Notes: generated from the sequence alone by a model not told the origin. A DNA stretch of 64,000 nt from Sphingomonas ginkgonis (GCF_003970925.1 NZ_RWJF01000001.1:2598501-2662500); one strand, 5' to 3'; shown: positions 9,073 to 18,145, counted from the stretch's first letter. Translations and numbers: made by a program.

Positions 9073-9729
9073 GTGAACAGTCTGGCGGGTGAGAGTTCAG
9101 CGACTTGGATCTATGTCGTTGATGATGATGAGGATTTTCGAGACTCACTGATCGCCCTGATCGTCTCGCGCGACTACCAGGGCGACGGTTTCGCTTCCGC
9201 CGCGGCCTTCGTCGCCGCCGAACCGTCGCTTCACCCGGGCGTCCTCCTGCTCGACCTCCGCATGCCGATGCGCGGCGGCCTCGACCTGCTCGAGAGCGGC
9301 GACATCCCGCTCGACCGCTTCGCGGTCATCGTTCTCACCGGCCATGGCGACGTCAACAATGCGGTGCGCTCGCTCAAGGCCGGCGCGGTCGACTTCATCG
9401 AGAAGCCGTTCGCCTCCGACGCGCTGCTGGATGCGATCGGCACCGCCCAGTCGCTCCTCGGCAATCGCCGCGCCGCCGACGAGACCCGCCGTCGCGCCGA
9501 GCTCCAGATCAAGCGCCTCTCCCCGCGCGAGCGCGACGTGCTGAAGCAGCTCGCCGCGGGCGAGAGCAATAAGCGGATCGCGGCCAACCTCGGGCTCAGC
9601 CCGCGCACGGTCGAGATGCACCGCGCCAACATGATGGACAAGCTGAACGTCCGCTCGGCATCCGAGGCGGTGCACATCGCGGTGGTGGCCGGGATCCTCG
9701 GCGATCCCGGTCGCGACGAACTCGGCTAG
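9073..9729 (+). CDS. FixJ-family two-component response regulator
   Basis: Transcription regulator with an N-terminal receiver (acidic pocket VVDDDEDF, phospho-acceptor Asp61 in LLLDLRMP, switch Thr in VLTGHGD, Lys in FIEKPF) and a C-terminal LuxR-type helix-turn-helix (LSPRERDVLKQLAAG to TVEMHRANMMDKL, about residues 150-195). The 218 aa are normal for the FixJ/TodT class. The start is GTG. It converges on the PAS kinase gene, overlapping it by 4 nt, so the kinase is a likely partner. Its target genes are unknown. Confidence 0.88.
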   Translation: MNSLAGESSATWIYVVDDDEDFRDSLIALIVSRDYQGDGFASAAAFVAAEPSLHPGVLLLDLRMPMRGGLDLLESGDIPLDRFAVIVLTGHGDVNNAVRSLKAGAVDFIEKPFASDALLDAIGTAQSLLGNRRAADETRRRAELQIKRLSPRERDVLKQLAAGESNKRIAANLGLSPRTVEMHRANMMDKLNVRSASEAVHIAVVAGILGDPGRDELG

Positions 9730-12050
9730 TCCGCCGCCCCGTCCGCCCGCGGCGGCGCGGCCGCCGGCAGGCTGATCACGAAGCAGGCTCCGCCATCACC
9801 CGGTTCCTCGACGCTGATCCGGCCGTCGTGCGCCTCGATGATCGTCCGGCACAGCGACAGGCCCAGCCCCATTCCCCTCGACGAATCCGAGCGAAACGGT
9901 TCGAACAGATGCTCGACCGCGTCGTCGCTCAGCCCCGGCCCGTTGTCGGAGAAGCGCAGCACGACGTTGGCTCCGCGGGTCGCCAGCGCGATCCGGATCT
10001 CGCCGTCGGCGCGCTCGCGCAGCGCCTCGGCCGAGTTGCGGATGAGGTTGGCGAGCACCTGGCCGAGCTGGGTCCGGTCCGCCATCACGAACAGGGGCCG
10101 CGTATCGACCTTGAACTGCAGCGCGCTCCCCCACGGGTGCAGCCGCGCGTCCGCCACCGCGTCCAGCGCGATGTCGGTCAAGTTCTCGCGCGTTCGGACG
10201 ACCTCGCCTTCCATGGTGAAGCCACGGATCCGGCGGATGATCTCGCCCGCCTTCTGGCAGCTCCGGCTCGCCTTCTCGACATAGCCGGCAAGCGCCGCTG
10301 CCTGCTCGTCCGCCAGCCGTTCCAGCCCCCGTTCGACCACCGCGAGATAGTTGGCGCAGGCGGCGAGCGGCTGGTTGATCTCGTGCGCCAGGGTCGAGGC
10401 CATTGCCCCCATCGCGCTCAGCCGCGAGATGCGCAGCAGGTCGGACTGCGCCCGCGCCGCCTCCGACTGCGCCAGCTTGCGATCCGACTGGTCGAGGAAC
10501 AGCGCCGCGAACTGTCCCGGCTGGGTGCGATAGGCGCGAACCTCGAACCAGCGCTTGCTGCCCGGCAGGTGCAGCTCGAAATTCTCCGGCTGGTCCGCGA
10601 AGGCGGCGCGGCACAGCCGCCGGATCCACGGCACCCCTTCATCCTCCCACAGCTCGCTGATCCGCCGCCCCGCCAGCTCGCCGCCTTCCATGCCGAACTG
10701 CCGGACCCACTCGGGGTTGGCGGAACGAATGACGAAGTCGCCCGCGCCGCTCTCGCCGCCGATCACCTCGCCCGACAAAAACCCCTCATAAAGCGACTCG
10801 AACAGGTCGCGCAGCCGCTGCTCGCTGACCAGCAGCCGCTCCTGGTCGGTCCGCTCGGCGGTGATGTCGCGGACGATGCCGACGCTGCGCACCGCGCGCC
10901 GATCCTCGCCCTCGCCGGCGAAGAAGGTCTTGGATTCGTGGTGGACCCACATCAGCCGGCCGTCCGCCCGGCGGTAGCGATGGTCATCGAACGACAGGCC
11001 CGATCCGCCCGGCTGCCGCGCCGCGCCGATCGCGGCGAGGAACTTGGCGCGGTCGCGCTCGTCGACCGAGGCGGCATATTCCTCCAGCGACACTTCCTCC
11101 CGCTGCAACCCGAGCAGGTCGCGGGCCTCGCGCGAGACGAACAGCGCACCGGTCTCGAGGTCGCGGTCGAACACCCCCATCCGCGCCACGCCCAGCGCCT
11201 GCTGGAGGATTTCCTCGTGCACCCGCAGCGCGTCCTCGCGGCGGCTCTGCTCGCTGACGTCGGTGCAGCTCCCGAACCAGCGGATGACTTGTCCGCCATG
11301 GTCGCGGATCGGGATGCCGCGGGTCAGGAAGGGGCGGAAGCTCCCGTCCGCCCCGCGCAGCGGGAAGGTCATATCGAACGGTTCGCCATGTTCGAGCGAA
11401 TAGATCCAGCGCTGCTTCACCAGCGGCAGGAAGTCCGGATGATGCGCCGCTTCCCAGCCCCAGCCCTCGAGCTCCTCGGGGGTGAAGCCGGTATATTCGT
11501 ACCAGCGCCGGTTGTACCAGAAGACATGCCCGTCGCCCTCGGCCATCCACACCAGCGCCGGCATGTTGTCGGCCAGGCCATAGACCTCGTCGCGTTTGCG
11601 GCTGATCACCGCCTCGCGGCGCTGGCGCTCGCTGTCGTCGAACAGCAGCCCGACCATTGCGGATGCCTCTCCGCCAGCGCCGGGCTCGACGGCGCCGCCG
11701 TCGCGGACATGGGCGTAGCTGCCGTCGCGCCGGACCAGCCGATATTCGCACTGCCACGCAGCATCGGCTTCGGCGAGCGCCGCCGCCAGCGTATCCAGCA
11801 CGCGCTCGCGGTCGTCGGGATGGAGCCGCTCGCGCCACCAGCCCGCGGTATCGGTCCCGTCCGGCGGCTCGCTGCCGATGATCGCGGCGAGTCCCGGGCC
11901 CCAGCTCAGCCGGCCGCTCGCCGGCTCCCGCCGCCAGAACACGCCGCCGCTGGCGCTCACGGCCCGCTGCAGTAGCGCCGCATCGGGCCTCACTGCTCCG
12001 TCCGTTCCGCCGGACGCCTGTGCCGAGGCGCTGATTGTCGCCACGCCCAC
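9726..12050 (-). CDS. Multi-PAS sensor histidine kinase (FixL/TodS-like, cytoplasmic)
   Basis: A 774-aa soluble kinase. Four PAS-like units can be outlined at about residues 28-140, 155-270, 285-400 and 410-525. The second has the NNMPALVW-like and YTGFTPEEL features of PAS_3/PAS_4 repeats. The dimerisation domain has its phospho-acceptor at His556 in LAHEINQPLAA. The ATPase domain shows the N-box NLIRNSAEAL, G1 DNGPGL (702-707) and G2 GMGLGLSL. No membrane segment or haem-binding FixL signature was recognised, so the signal is unknown. A NarL-type regulator gene lies 81 nt upstream on the same strand and a FixJ-type gene converges on its 3' end. Confidence 0.9.
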   Translation of the reverse strand: MGVATISASAQASGGTDGAVRPDAALLQRAVSASGGVFWRREPASGRLSWGPGLAAIIGSEPPDGTDTAGWWRERLHPDDRERVLDTLAAALAEADAAWQCEYRLVRRDGSYAHVRDGGAVEPGAGGEASAMVGLLFDDSERQRREAVISRKRDEVYGLADNMPALVWMAEGDGHVFWYNRRWYEYTGFTPEELEGWGWEAAHHPDFLPLVKQRWIYSLEHGEPFDMTFPLRGADGSFRPFLTRGIPIRDHGGQVIRWFGSCTDVSEQSRREDALRVHEEILQQALGVARMGVFDRDLETGALFVSREARDLLGLQREEVSLEEYAASVDERDRAKFLAAIGAARQPGGSGLSFDDHRYRRADGRLMWVHHESKTFFAGEGEDRRAVRSVGIVRDITAERTDQERLLVSEQRLRDLFESLYEGFLSGEVIGGESGAGDFVIRSANPEWVRQFGMEGGELAGRRISELWEDEGVPWIRRLCRAAFADQPENFELHLPGSKRWFEVRAYRTQPGQFAALFLDQSDRKLAQSEAARAQSDLLRISRLSAMGAMASTLAHEINQPLAACANYLAVVERGLERLADEQAAALAGYVEKASRSCQKAGEIIRRIRGFTMEGEVVRTRENLTDIALDAVADARLHPWGSALQFKVDTRPLFVMADRTQLGQVLANLIRNSAEALRERADGEIRIALATRGANVVLRFSDNGPGLSDDAVEHLFEPFRSDSSRGMGLGLSLCRTIIEAHDGRISVEEPGDGGACFVISLPAAAPPRADGAAD

Positions 12051-12131
12051 CTCGCCTTCACCTGGTCGCGCCGCCCGCCGGCGGCCTCCGCCGTGAGGCT
12101 ACACCATCTCCCCGTGCCCGCGAAGGCTCGC

Positions 12132-12875
12132 TCAGATGAGGCCCAGTTGCTGGCCGATCAGCACCGCATGGGTGCGGTTGCGGGCATCGAGCTTGCGGCA
12201 CAGGTTCTTGACGTGGAGCTTGGCGGTCACCTCCTGGAGACCGAGCCGCTCGGCGATCTCGCGGTTGGTCAGCCCACCGTTCAGCAGGCCCAGCACCTGC
12301 TCCTCGCGCCGGCTGAGCGCCACCCCCGGCTCGACCGGCGCGCGTTCCGGCTTCCATTCCGGGTCCGGGGTGAAGCGCGCGCCGCCGATCATCGTCCGGA
12401 TCGCCGCCACCAGTTCGCGCGCGGCGAGCGTCTTGGGGATGAACCCGGCGGCGCCTCGCTCCAGCGCGCGCTCGCCGAGCATGGGGTTGAGCGCGCCCGA
12501 CATCACCGCCACCGGAGTTCCCGGGCTCGCCGCGAGCATCGCGCCCAGCCCGTCGAAGCCGTTCATTCCCGGCATCGAATAGTCGAGCAGGACGAGGTCG
12601 AACCGCCCGCCCGCTCGCGCCATGCGCAACGCAGAGCCGAGGTCCGCCGCCTCGCTCACCCGGAACTCGCCGTCGCTGTTGAGAAAGGCCGCGAGCGAGT
12701 CCCGCAGCAGGTCATGATCGTCGGCGATCAGGACATGGACGCCGCCGCGCTCGCCGGGCTGCCCGTCGGTTGCGTGGCCCGCCCCTGCGCTCTGCTGCAG
12801 CTTTGCCCGCGGCTCACGGGCGAAATGCTGGTCGTCGTCCGAACCGGCGTGCCATCGAGGCCTGGCTTGTTCCAT
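12132..12875 (-). CDS. NarL/LuxR-family response regulator
   Basis: A receiver domain (IADDHDLLRDSL, phospho-acceptor Asp near residue 98 in LVLLDYSMPGMNG, Lys in GFIPKTLA) is followed by a LuxR HTH (LSRREEQVLGLLNGG to VTAKLHVKNLCRKL). From the ATG at 12875 it is 247 aa with about 45 residues of Gln/His/Arg-rich leader before the receiver. No closer ATG, GTG or TTG exists, so either this leader is real or a rarer start is used. The gene reads toward the PAS kinase gene and is probably co-transcribed with it. Confidence 0.8.
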   Translation of the reverse strand: MEQARPRWHAGSDDDQHFAREPRAKLQQSAGAGHATDGQPGERGGVHVLIADDHDLLRDSLAAFLNSDGEFRVSEAADLGSALRMARAGGRFDLVLLDYSMPGMNGFDGLGAMLAASPGTPVAVMSGALNPMLGERALERGAAGFIPKTLAARELVAAIRTMIGGARFTPDPEWKPERAPVEPGVALSRREEQVLGLLNGGLTNREIAERLGLQEVTAKLHVKNLCRKLDARNRTHAVLIGQQLGLI

Positions 12876-13187
12876 CGACCCTTGCGCTCGGAAGAACCCT
12901 GCGGGGGTCGGCCAGCCGGGCGAGCGAACTCGCCACGGCGGCCTCCCTGCGCCCCCTGCAGAGTGTTGGTCCGGCACGGCTGGCAGATGCCCCTCCCGTA
13001 TGCTGTTCGCATCCCTCATCTGCCGGCCGTGCCGTGTCGTCGCGTAACGATGACGCCTTCCTAGCCGATCGAACTCCGGCGGCTAACCTCGGAATAATGC
13101 GGGGTTTCATTCCTCGCGGGCCCTGCTCGCATCCGGTCTCGAGGTGCGATCGCGCTTGCGTCTCGCCGCCGCCCACCGCAGAGCGCT
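12876..13187. other. Divergent intergenic region, NarL regulator / TSUP transporter
   Basis: About 310 nt between divergent genes. Open frames cross it on both strands, including an N-terminal extension of the NarL regulator frame, but none has a start context or composition I would defend. No clear promoter or hairpin was seen. Confidence 0.35.
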
Positions 13188-13994
13188 TTGCCAGCACGGG
13201 GGGCGGCCGGATTGAGCGACTTCAACCCACTTTATTCGCTGGCCGGCTTCCTGGTCGGCGCGCTGGTCGGGCTGACCGGAGTCGGCGGGGGATCGCTGAT
13301 GACCCCGCTGCTCGTCCTCCTGTTCGGCTTCCACCCGGCCACCGCGGTCGGCACCGACCTCCTCTACGCCTCCGTGACCAAGAGCGTCGGGACGGCGGTC
13401 CATGGCCGCCGCAAGACGGTCGACTGGCGGCTGGTCGGCCTGCTCGCCAGCGGCAGCGTGCCCGCCTCGCTCGTCACCCTCCTCGCCCTCTCCCGCTACG
13501 GCAAGCTCGACAGCCACTTCTCGGCGCTCCTCGGCTACACGCTGGGCACCGCGCTGGTGCTGACCGGGATCGCCGTGCTGTTCCAGCTCCGGATCGTGCG
13601 CTGGGCCCGCCCCGCCTTCGAGCGCGCCGACGAACGCCAGATCGCCATGCTGACGGTGGCGCTCGGAGTCGTGCTCGGCGTGCTCGTCTCGCTGACCTCG
13701 GTCGGCGCCGGCGCGCTCGGCGTCACCGCGCTGCTGATCCTCTACCCGCACCTGCCCGTCGCGCGGATCGCCGGGAGCGACATCGCCCATGCCGTCCCGC
13801 TCACCCTCATCGCCGGGCTCGGCCATGTCTGGCTCGGCGACGTCGATTTCTCGCTGATGCTGAACCTGCTGTCGGGATCGATCCCGGGGATCATCCTCGG
13901 CAGCCTGTTCGGCAGCCGCTCGCCCGATCATGTCCTCCGCCCGATTCTCGCGGTCACCCTGCTGATCGTGGGCGGCCGGCTCCTGCTCGCCTGA
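13188..13994 (+). CDS. TSUP (TauE/SafE) family membrane transporter
   Basis: Predicted inner-membrane anion permease related to sulfite/sulfoacetate exporters. The protein has about eight hydrophobic segments and the two pseudo-repeats of the family; the first contains GLTGVGGGSLMTPLL and the second SLTSVGAGALGVTALL. The frame starts with TTG at 13188 (268 aa); a TTG at 13212, closely preceded by GGGGGGCGG, is an equally good start (260 aa). It ends 7 nt from the convergent terminase gene. The substrate is not predictable. Confidence 0.82.
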   Translation: MPARGAAGLSDFNPLYSLAGFLVGALVGLTGVGGGSLMTPLLVLLFGFHPATAVGTDLLYASVTKSVGTAVHGRRKTVDWRLVGLLASGSVPASLVTLLALSRYGKLDSHFSALLGYTLGTALVLTGIAVLFQLRIVRWARPAFERADERQIAMLTVALGVVLGVLVSLTSVGAGALGVTALLILYPHLPVARIAGSDIAHAVPLTLIAGLGHVWLGDVDFSLMLNLLSGSIPGIILGSLFGSRSPDHVLRPILAVTLLIVGGRLLLA

Positions 13995-14001
13995 CCGCCG
14001 C

Positions 14002-15285
14002 TCAGACCCGCCCGACTACCGGTCCTTCGCCGCTGCGCAGCATCAGTTCGGCCAGTGCCCAGACCATCGCGTCGGCATGGTCCGGGCTGCGACCCGGCCC
14101 GCAATAGGCCTGCCCCGGAAGCATGCCGACCAGCTCGTCCTCCAGCGCGTCGAACCGCCCCGCGAGCCGAACCTGTCCGCGCTCGAACAGGTGCGAGATC
14201 GGCTCGGCGCGCTTGCCCTTGGCCTCGGTCGCGTGGCGCAGCTTCACCGGCAGCGCCGGGTCGTCGAGCCGAAGCACGGTCATCACCATCGCCCCGCCCT
14301 GGTTCGCCTCGGCGATCACTCGGTCGGCCTGCCAACGACTCGCCGCCTCGCACACCCGGCGCCCCCAACCGTTCGGGCTCAGCCCGGCGACGCTGGCGTC
14401 CTCGAGCACCCAGCCGGTCCCCTCGCGGTCCAGCCCGCAGACGAGGATCCCGCACGCGTCGCCCTCGACGCCTGCGGGAGGATCGACCCCGACCACCACC
14501 CGCCTCAGCGCTTCGCGCGGCGGCGGCGCCCGGCGGCTCGCCTCGATCAGCGCGCGGCTCCACAGCGCGCCCTCGGCCTCTTCGCTGTAAACGCCCTCCA
14601 GCTCCTGCCGGCCCAGGCTGGTCCCGCCGTACAGCCGCTCCACCTCGGCGGTGAAGGCCTTCGACAGGTTGCGGTTCTGTGCCGTCTTGCCCTGGCTGAG
14701 CATGGTTCCCGGCTCGTCCAGGATCGACCGGATCAGCCGGATCGGCCGCGGTGTGGTGGTGATCACCAGCTGCGGCCGCTCGCCCAGCCGCAGCCCGAGC
14801 CGCAGATTGTCGTAGCTCGCCCGGTGCTGCTTCCACTTCGCCAGTTCGTCGCACCAGGCGAAGTGGAACTGCGGCCCGCGCAGCCGCTCCGGCCGCTCGC
14901 CCGAGAAGACATTGGCCCGCGCCCCGCTCGCGAAGATGAGCTCGCCGCGGTTCGGGAACCAGCGCGTCGGCTCGGCCGGGCGGGCAGTGGCGAGCAGCCC
15001 GCTCTCCCCCTCGACCATCACCTGCGCCGCTTCGCACGCCGACCCGCCGACCAGCGCGATCCGCGCCTCGGGGTGAAGCCGTGCCCGCGCGTGCACCCAC
15101 TCCGCGCCCGCCCGCGTCTTGCCGAACCCGCGCCCGGCCAGGATCAGCCAGCGCGACCAGTCGCCCTTCGGCTCGCGCTGGCCGCGATGCGCCTGCCACG
15201 ACCAGTCGGCGAGCAGCCCCTCGAGCACCTCCTTCGGCAGCATGGCGATGAGCTTCGCCAGCCGCGCGGGGTCGAGCAGCGCCAT
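14002..15285 (-). CDS. Phage/GTA-type terminase large subunit
   Basis: DNA-packaging ATPase-nuclease. The N-terminal ATPase has Walker A GRGFGKTRAG (near residue 55), a hydrophobic strand ending in CDELAKW as Walker B, and the coupling motif ITTTPRP. The C-terminal RNase H-like nuclease has VVVGVDPPAG and the late DHADAMVWAL. The 427 aa from ATG 15285 are close to alphaproteobacterial GTA large terminase; a GTG at 15315, 3 nt after the upstream stop, would add 10 residues. The next gene downstream is a convergent transporter, so the portal, protease and capsid genes that normally follow are missing here. Confidence 0.88.
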   Translation of the reverse strand: MALLDPARLAKLIAMLPKEVLEGLLADWSWQAHRGQREPKGDWSRWLILAGRGFGKTRAGAEWVHARARLHPEARIALVGGSACEAAQVMVEGESGLLATARPAEPTRWFPNRGELIFASGARANVFSGERPERLRGPQFHFAWCDELAKWKQHRASYDNLRLGLRLGERPQLVITTTPRPIRLIRSILDEPGTMLSQGKTAQNRNLSKAFTAEVERLYGGTSLGRQELEGVYSEEAEGALWSRALIEASRRAPPPREALRRVVVGVDPPAGVEGDACGILVCGLDREGTGWVLEDASVAGLSPNGWGRRVCEAASRWQADRVIAEANQGGAMVMTVLRLDDPALPVKLRHATEAKGKRAEPISHLFERGQVRLAGRFDALEDELVGMLPGQAYCGPGRSPDHADAMVWALAELMLRSGEGPVVGRV

Positions 15286-15317
15286 CGCGCGAAGCCATCC
15301 CGGCACCCGCGCCACGC

Positions 15318-16100
15318 TCAGGCGTCCCCCTCCTCGATCCGCACCCGCAGTACCTTGAGTGCGCGGGTGACCGCGGCCGCGACCTCGGCGAAGCTGCGCT
15401 CCCGTCGCTCGCCCGCGCCGCGCCCGGTCCGCTCGCCGAAGTGGCGATGCGCCTTGAGCAGCTTGAAGGCGAGTTCGCGGTCGAGCGGCGCCGGCTTGCC
15501 CGCCGCCGCCGACCCGTCGCCGTCGGCCGGCTCGATCACCTCGGGCGCGCTCTCTGCCAGCAGCCGCAGCTCGACCCGATCGTAGCCAAGCTCGACCGCC
15601 TTGCGCCAATGCTCGCGGAACCAGCTGTCGCTATCCCGCTTGCGATAGACGGCGCTGTAGCAGATGCCGGCTGCGCGCGCCGAGGCCTTCACGTTGCAGG
15701 TCGCCGCCAGGTGCGCGAGAAAGTCGCGCTGCCGCTCCCGCCCGAACCGCGCCGGAACACCTCTATTCTCTACCAGCTGGCGCCCCCCGCCCTCACGTGG
15801 CACCACGCGAACCTCGCGCGGCTCGCTCGCCGGCGCTCCGGTCCTACCCGCGGACCTTCCCGCTCGAGGCGCCTTGCTCCCAGCCCGCGACTTGCGTCCC
15901 GCCGCCGCCTTGCCCCCGGCCCCCAGCTTGGCCCTTGCCGATGCCTTGGCCCCGACTGGGGCCTTGATCCCCGCCGACGCCCTCTTTGCGCCACCCGTCG
16001 CCCGCGTCCCCCGCCTCCTGCCGGTCCCCGAAGTGCCCCCCGTCCCGGCCCGCGCCCGCTCCTTGTCCAACCGCTCCTCCCACGAAAAAGGCCGGAGCAT
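15318..16100 (-). CDS. Terminase small-subunit-like protein with low-complexity basic linker
   Basis: A 260-aa protein directly upstream of the terminase large subunit. Residues about 10-80 are a low-complexity Gly/Ala/Lys/Arg tract (repeats of the GAKA, GRKS type). From about 105 to 165 there is a helix-turn-helix-like block (CNVKASARAAGICYSAVYRK, then SWFREHWRKAVELGYDRVEL) of the kind used by small terminases to bind packaging sites. The start at 16100 is preferred: the frame's first codon at 16118 is TTG, whereas ATG 16100 follows GGGGCAGAG. The function is inferred from HTH shape and position. Confidence 0.65.
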   Translation of the reverse strand: MLRPFSWEERLDKERARAGTGGTSGTGRRRGTRATGGAKRASAGIKAPVGAKASARAKLGAGGKAAAGRKSRAGSKAPRAGRSAGRTGAPASEPREVRVVPREGGGRQLVENRGVPARFGRERQRDFLAHLAATCNVKASARAAGICYSAVYRKRDSDSWFREHWRKAVELGYDRVELRLLAESAPEVIEPADGDGSAAAGKPAPLDRELAFKLLKAHRHFGERTGRGAGERRERSFAEVAAAVTRALKVLRVRIEEGDA

Positions 16101-16134
16101 CTCTGCCCCGGCCACCAAGATCCAGCTTGCCCAG

Positions 16135-16163
16135 TGTGTACCGTATCAGCGTGACAATGTCAA
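16135..16163 (-). promoter_or_regulatory. Promoter of the terminase pair
   Basis: On the minus strand TTGACA (16158-16163) is followed after 17 nt by TACACA (16135-16140). The perfect -35 box and spacing are good; the -10 box is moderate. The predicted start near 16128 suits the ATG at 16100. A promoter this recognisable suggests the pair is still expressed. Confidence 0.55.
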
Positions 16164-16347
16164 GATGTGTTAACCTATCTGGAACAGCAAAGGGTTTGTC
16201 TAGCCGTGGTCCCGCCAATTTGTGGACAAGCGGATCTACCCCTTACTCCCTCTCAGCTATCGCTCTTCACCGCCGACAAGCCGATGCAGCGCGTTGATCT
16301 TTCGCCTGCGCCGACTAGGGTTCGCCCCAGCAACGGGCCGACACGAA

Positions 16348-17502
16348 TTGCGCATCCTCATCCTGCTTGAAACGCTGACCATCGGCGGTGCCGAAATCTT
16401 CGGCCTGCGGCTCGCCAATGCGCTTGCCGCGCGGCACGAGGTCATGCTCGCGGTCATGCATGGCGAGCGGGTCGAACCCGGCCTGCGCGCGCAGCTCGCT
16501 CCCGGGATCCGCTTCGCCAGCCTCCGCCTCCCCGCCAAGCGCAACTGGCACCGCTTGGACACTCTGCTCCGCCGGTTGGGGATCGACCGCTCGCCGCAGC
16601 GCGCGATGCAGCGCCGCTGGCTCCTCGGCCTGATCCGCTCCTTCCGCCCCGACGCGATCCATTCCCACCTGCTCAAGGCCGACCGCCTCGTCGCCGACGC
16701 GCGCGAGGGCGCTGGCCACCCAGTCCGGCACGTGCTGACGATGCACGGCGATTACGCGCCCTACCTCGCGGGCCACGCCGACCCGCAGATGATCGGCGTC
16801 GAGCAGGTCGCGAGCCGGATCATGGGGTCGGCCGATGCGATCGTCGCCATCTGCGACGAGCACCGCGACTTTCTTCTCGCGCGCTACCCGGCGGTCGCGC
16901 CGAGGCTGCACCAGATCCGCAACGGCTATGTGCCCTCCAGCCGCGACGATGCGCCGCCGCTCGACACCAGGGAGTTCCGCTTCGGCATGCTGTCGCGCGG
17001 GGTAAGGCTCAAGGGCTGGGAAGTCGCGATCGCCGCCTTCGAGAAAGTGGGTCGGCCGGACACGCGCCTGGTCCTGGTCGGCGACGGCCCGTTCCTCGAC
17101 GAGCTCCGCTCCAGGCCGCAGCCGCCCGGAGTCGAGTTCCGCGGCGCGACCACCGATCCCTTGTCCGAGATCCGCCGTTTCGACGTGGCGCTCCTGCCGA
17201 CGCTCTTTCCGCACGAGAGCCTGCCGACGGTGATCATCGAGTATCTGGTCAGCGGCAAGCCCGTCATCGCCACCGACGTCGGCGCCATCCGCGAGATGAT
17301 CACGGCGCCCGACGGAAGCCTCGCCGGGCGGCTGCTCCGCCGCGACGGCGGCCAGGTCTCACCCGACGAGCTCGCGCGCCACATGGCCGAGTTGCTCGAC
17401 GATCCCGGACTGCGCCAGGCGATGCAGATTTCGGCGATGGCGGCGGCGGGCAAGTTCGACATGGCCACCTGCATGGCGGCCAACGAACGGCTCTATTCCT
17501 GA
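16348..17502 (+). CDS. Glycosyltransferase family 4 protein
   Basis: Retaining GT-B glycosyltransferase, probably acting on a cell-surface polysaccharide or lipid-linked glycan. The N-domain begins LRILILLETLTIGGAEIFGL, the typical donor/acceptor loop; the C-domain has LVLVGDGPFLDEL and the nucleotide-sugar motif with ESLPTVIIEYLVSGKPVIAT. From the TTG at 16348 it is 384 aa. The frame is open to a GTG at 16222, but the extra 42 residues look non-coding and neither start has a strong Shine-Dalgarno, so the start is uncertain. It stands alone between terminase and signalling genes. Confidence 0.82.
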   Translation: MRILILLETLTIGGAEIFGLRLANALAARHEVMLAVMHGERVEPGLRAQLAPGIRFASLRLPAKRNWHRLDTLLRRLGIDRSPQRAMQRRWLLGLIRSFRPDAIHSHLLKADRLVADAREGAGHPVRHVLTMHGDYAPYLAGHADPQMIGVEQVASRIMGSADAIVAICDEHRDFLLARYPAVAPRLHQIRNGYVPSSRDDAPPLDTREFRFGMLSRGVRLKGWEVAIAAFEKVGRPDTRLVLVGDGPFLDELRSRPQPPGVEFRGATTDPLSEIRRFDVALLPTLFPHESLPTVIIEYLVSGKPVIATDVGAIREMITAPDGSLAGRLLRRDGGQVSPDELARHMAELLDDPGLRQAMQISAMAAAGKFDMATCMAANERLYS

Positions 17503-17545
17503 GCCTTCCGAGGCGGGTTACCGACGCCGCCACCCGCCCTCACCC

Positions 17546-17577
17546 ATTAAGACAGGTGATTCTGTCCGTTTCTTAAT
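17546..17577. repeat. Interrupted inverted repeat upstream of the receiver gene
   Basis: ATTAAG (17546-17551) and CTTAAT (17572-17577) are outer arms, with ACAG/CTGT as inner arms. Together with the UUCG-capped hairpin at 17660-17675 (GAGAGC-TTCG-GCTCTC) it sits in the 193-nt gap before the receiver gene and could be an operator or a leader structure. Confidence 0.4.
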
Positions 17578-17695
17578 GTAAGTAGCTGTCTCGGTTCGGC
17601 GAGTAGCCGGCGGGTTTTGGCCTCCGCCCGGCGTGTGCCCTTCCAGCGTCCCGGCCGGCGAGAGCTTCGGCTCTCCGTGATGAAAGGGGTGCGGC

Positions 17696-18145
17696 ATGGA
17701 AAGGGGCTCGCCGCTGCGCGGTCGCCGCCTGCTCGTCGTCGAGGACGCCTATCTGCTCGCCCGCGACTATTGCGACTGGCTTGAGGGAGCGGGCGCCTCG
17801 GTGATCGGGCCCGAGCCGACCAGCGAGACGGCGCTCGCGCTGCTCGCCGGGGAGCCCGGCTGCTGCGACGCCGCGCTGATCGACATCGACCTCGGGCAGG
17901 GCCCCCGCTTCGACCTCGTCCGGGCGCTCGCCGGGGCGGGCATCCCGACCCTCATCGCGACCGGCTACGACCTGCTCGCCATCCCGCCCGAGTTCGCCGC
18001 GGTGCCGCGGCTGCAGAAGCCGTTTCGCGCCGACCAGCTGCTCGCCGCGCTGGCCGCGCTGCCGGCGCCCGCCGCTGCCGCGCCGCCGCGCTCCGCCGCC
18101 CCGCCCTCCCATGGTCCGGACAGCAGGGCGGCCGGTCACGAATAG
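17696..18145 (+). CDS. Stand-alone receiver-domain response regulator
   Basis: A 149-aa single receiver with LLVVEDAYLLARDY as the acidic pocket, phospho-acceptor Asp63 in LIDIDLG, Thr in LIATGYD and Lys in LQKPF. The last 30 residues are Ala/Pro-rich and unstructured. There is no output domain, as in CheY-like proteins and the small receivers of HWE-kinase systems in alphaproteobacteria. The ATG has an AAAGGGG ribosome binding site. It ends 37 nt before ppc, probably by chance of packing rather than shared function. Confidence 0.85.
   Translation: MERGSPLRGRRLLVVEDAYLLARDYCDWLEGAGASVIGPEPTSETALALLAGEPGCCDAALIDIDLGQGPRFDLVRALAGAGIPTLIATGYDLLAIPPEFAAVPRLQKPFRADQLLAALAALPAPAAAAPPRSAAPPSHGPDSRAAGHE

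Noticed and set aside
9828..11975. 715-codon open frame opposite the PAS kinase
   Set aside because: The kinase has full H, N and G boxes; the opposite product is Arg/Leu-rich nonsense.
13107..13931. 274-codon frame opposite the TSUP transporter
   Set aside because: The TSUP protein has clear repeated membrane motifs; the opposite product is Asp/Arg/Glu-rich without features.
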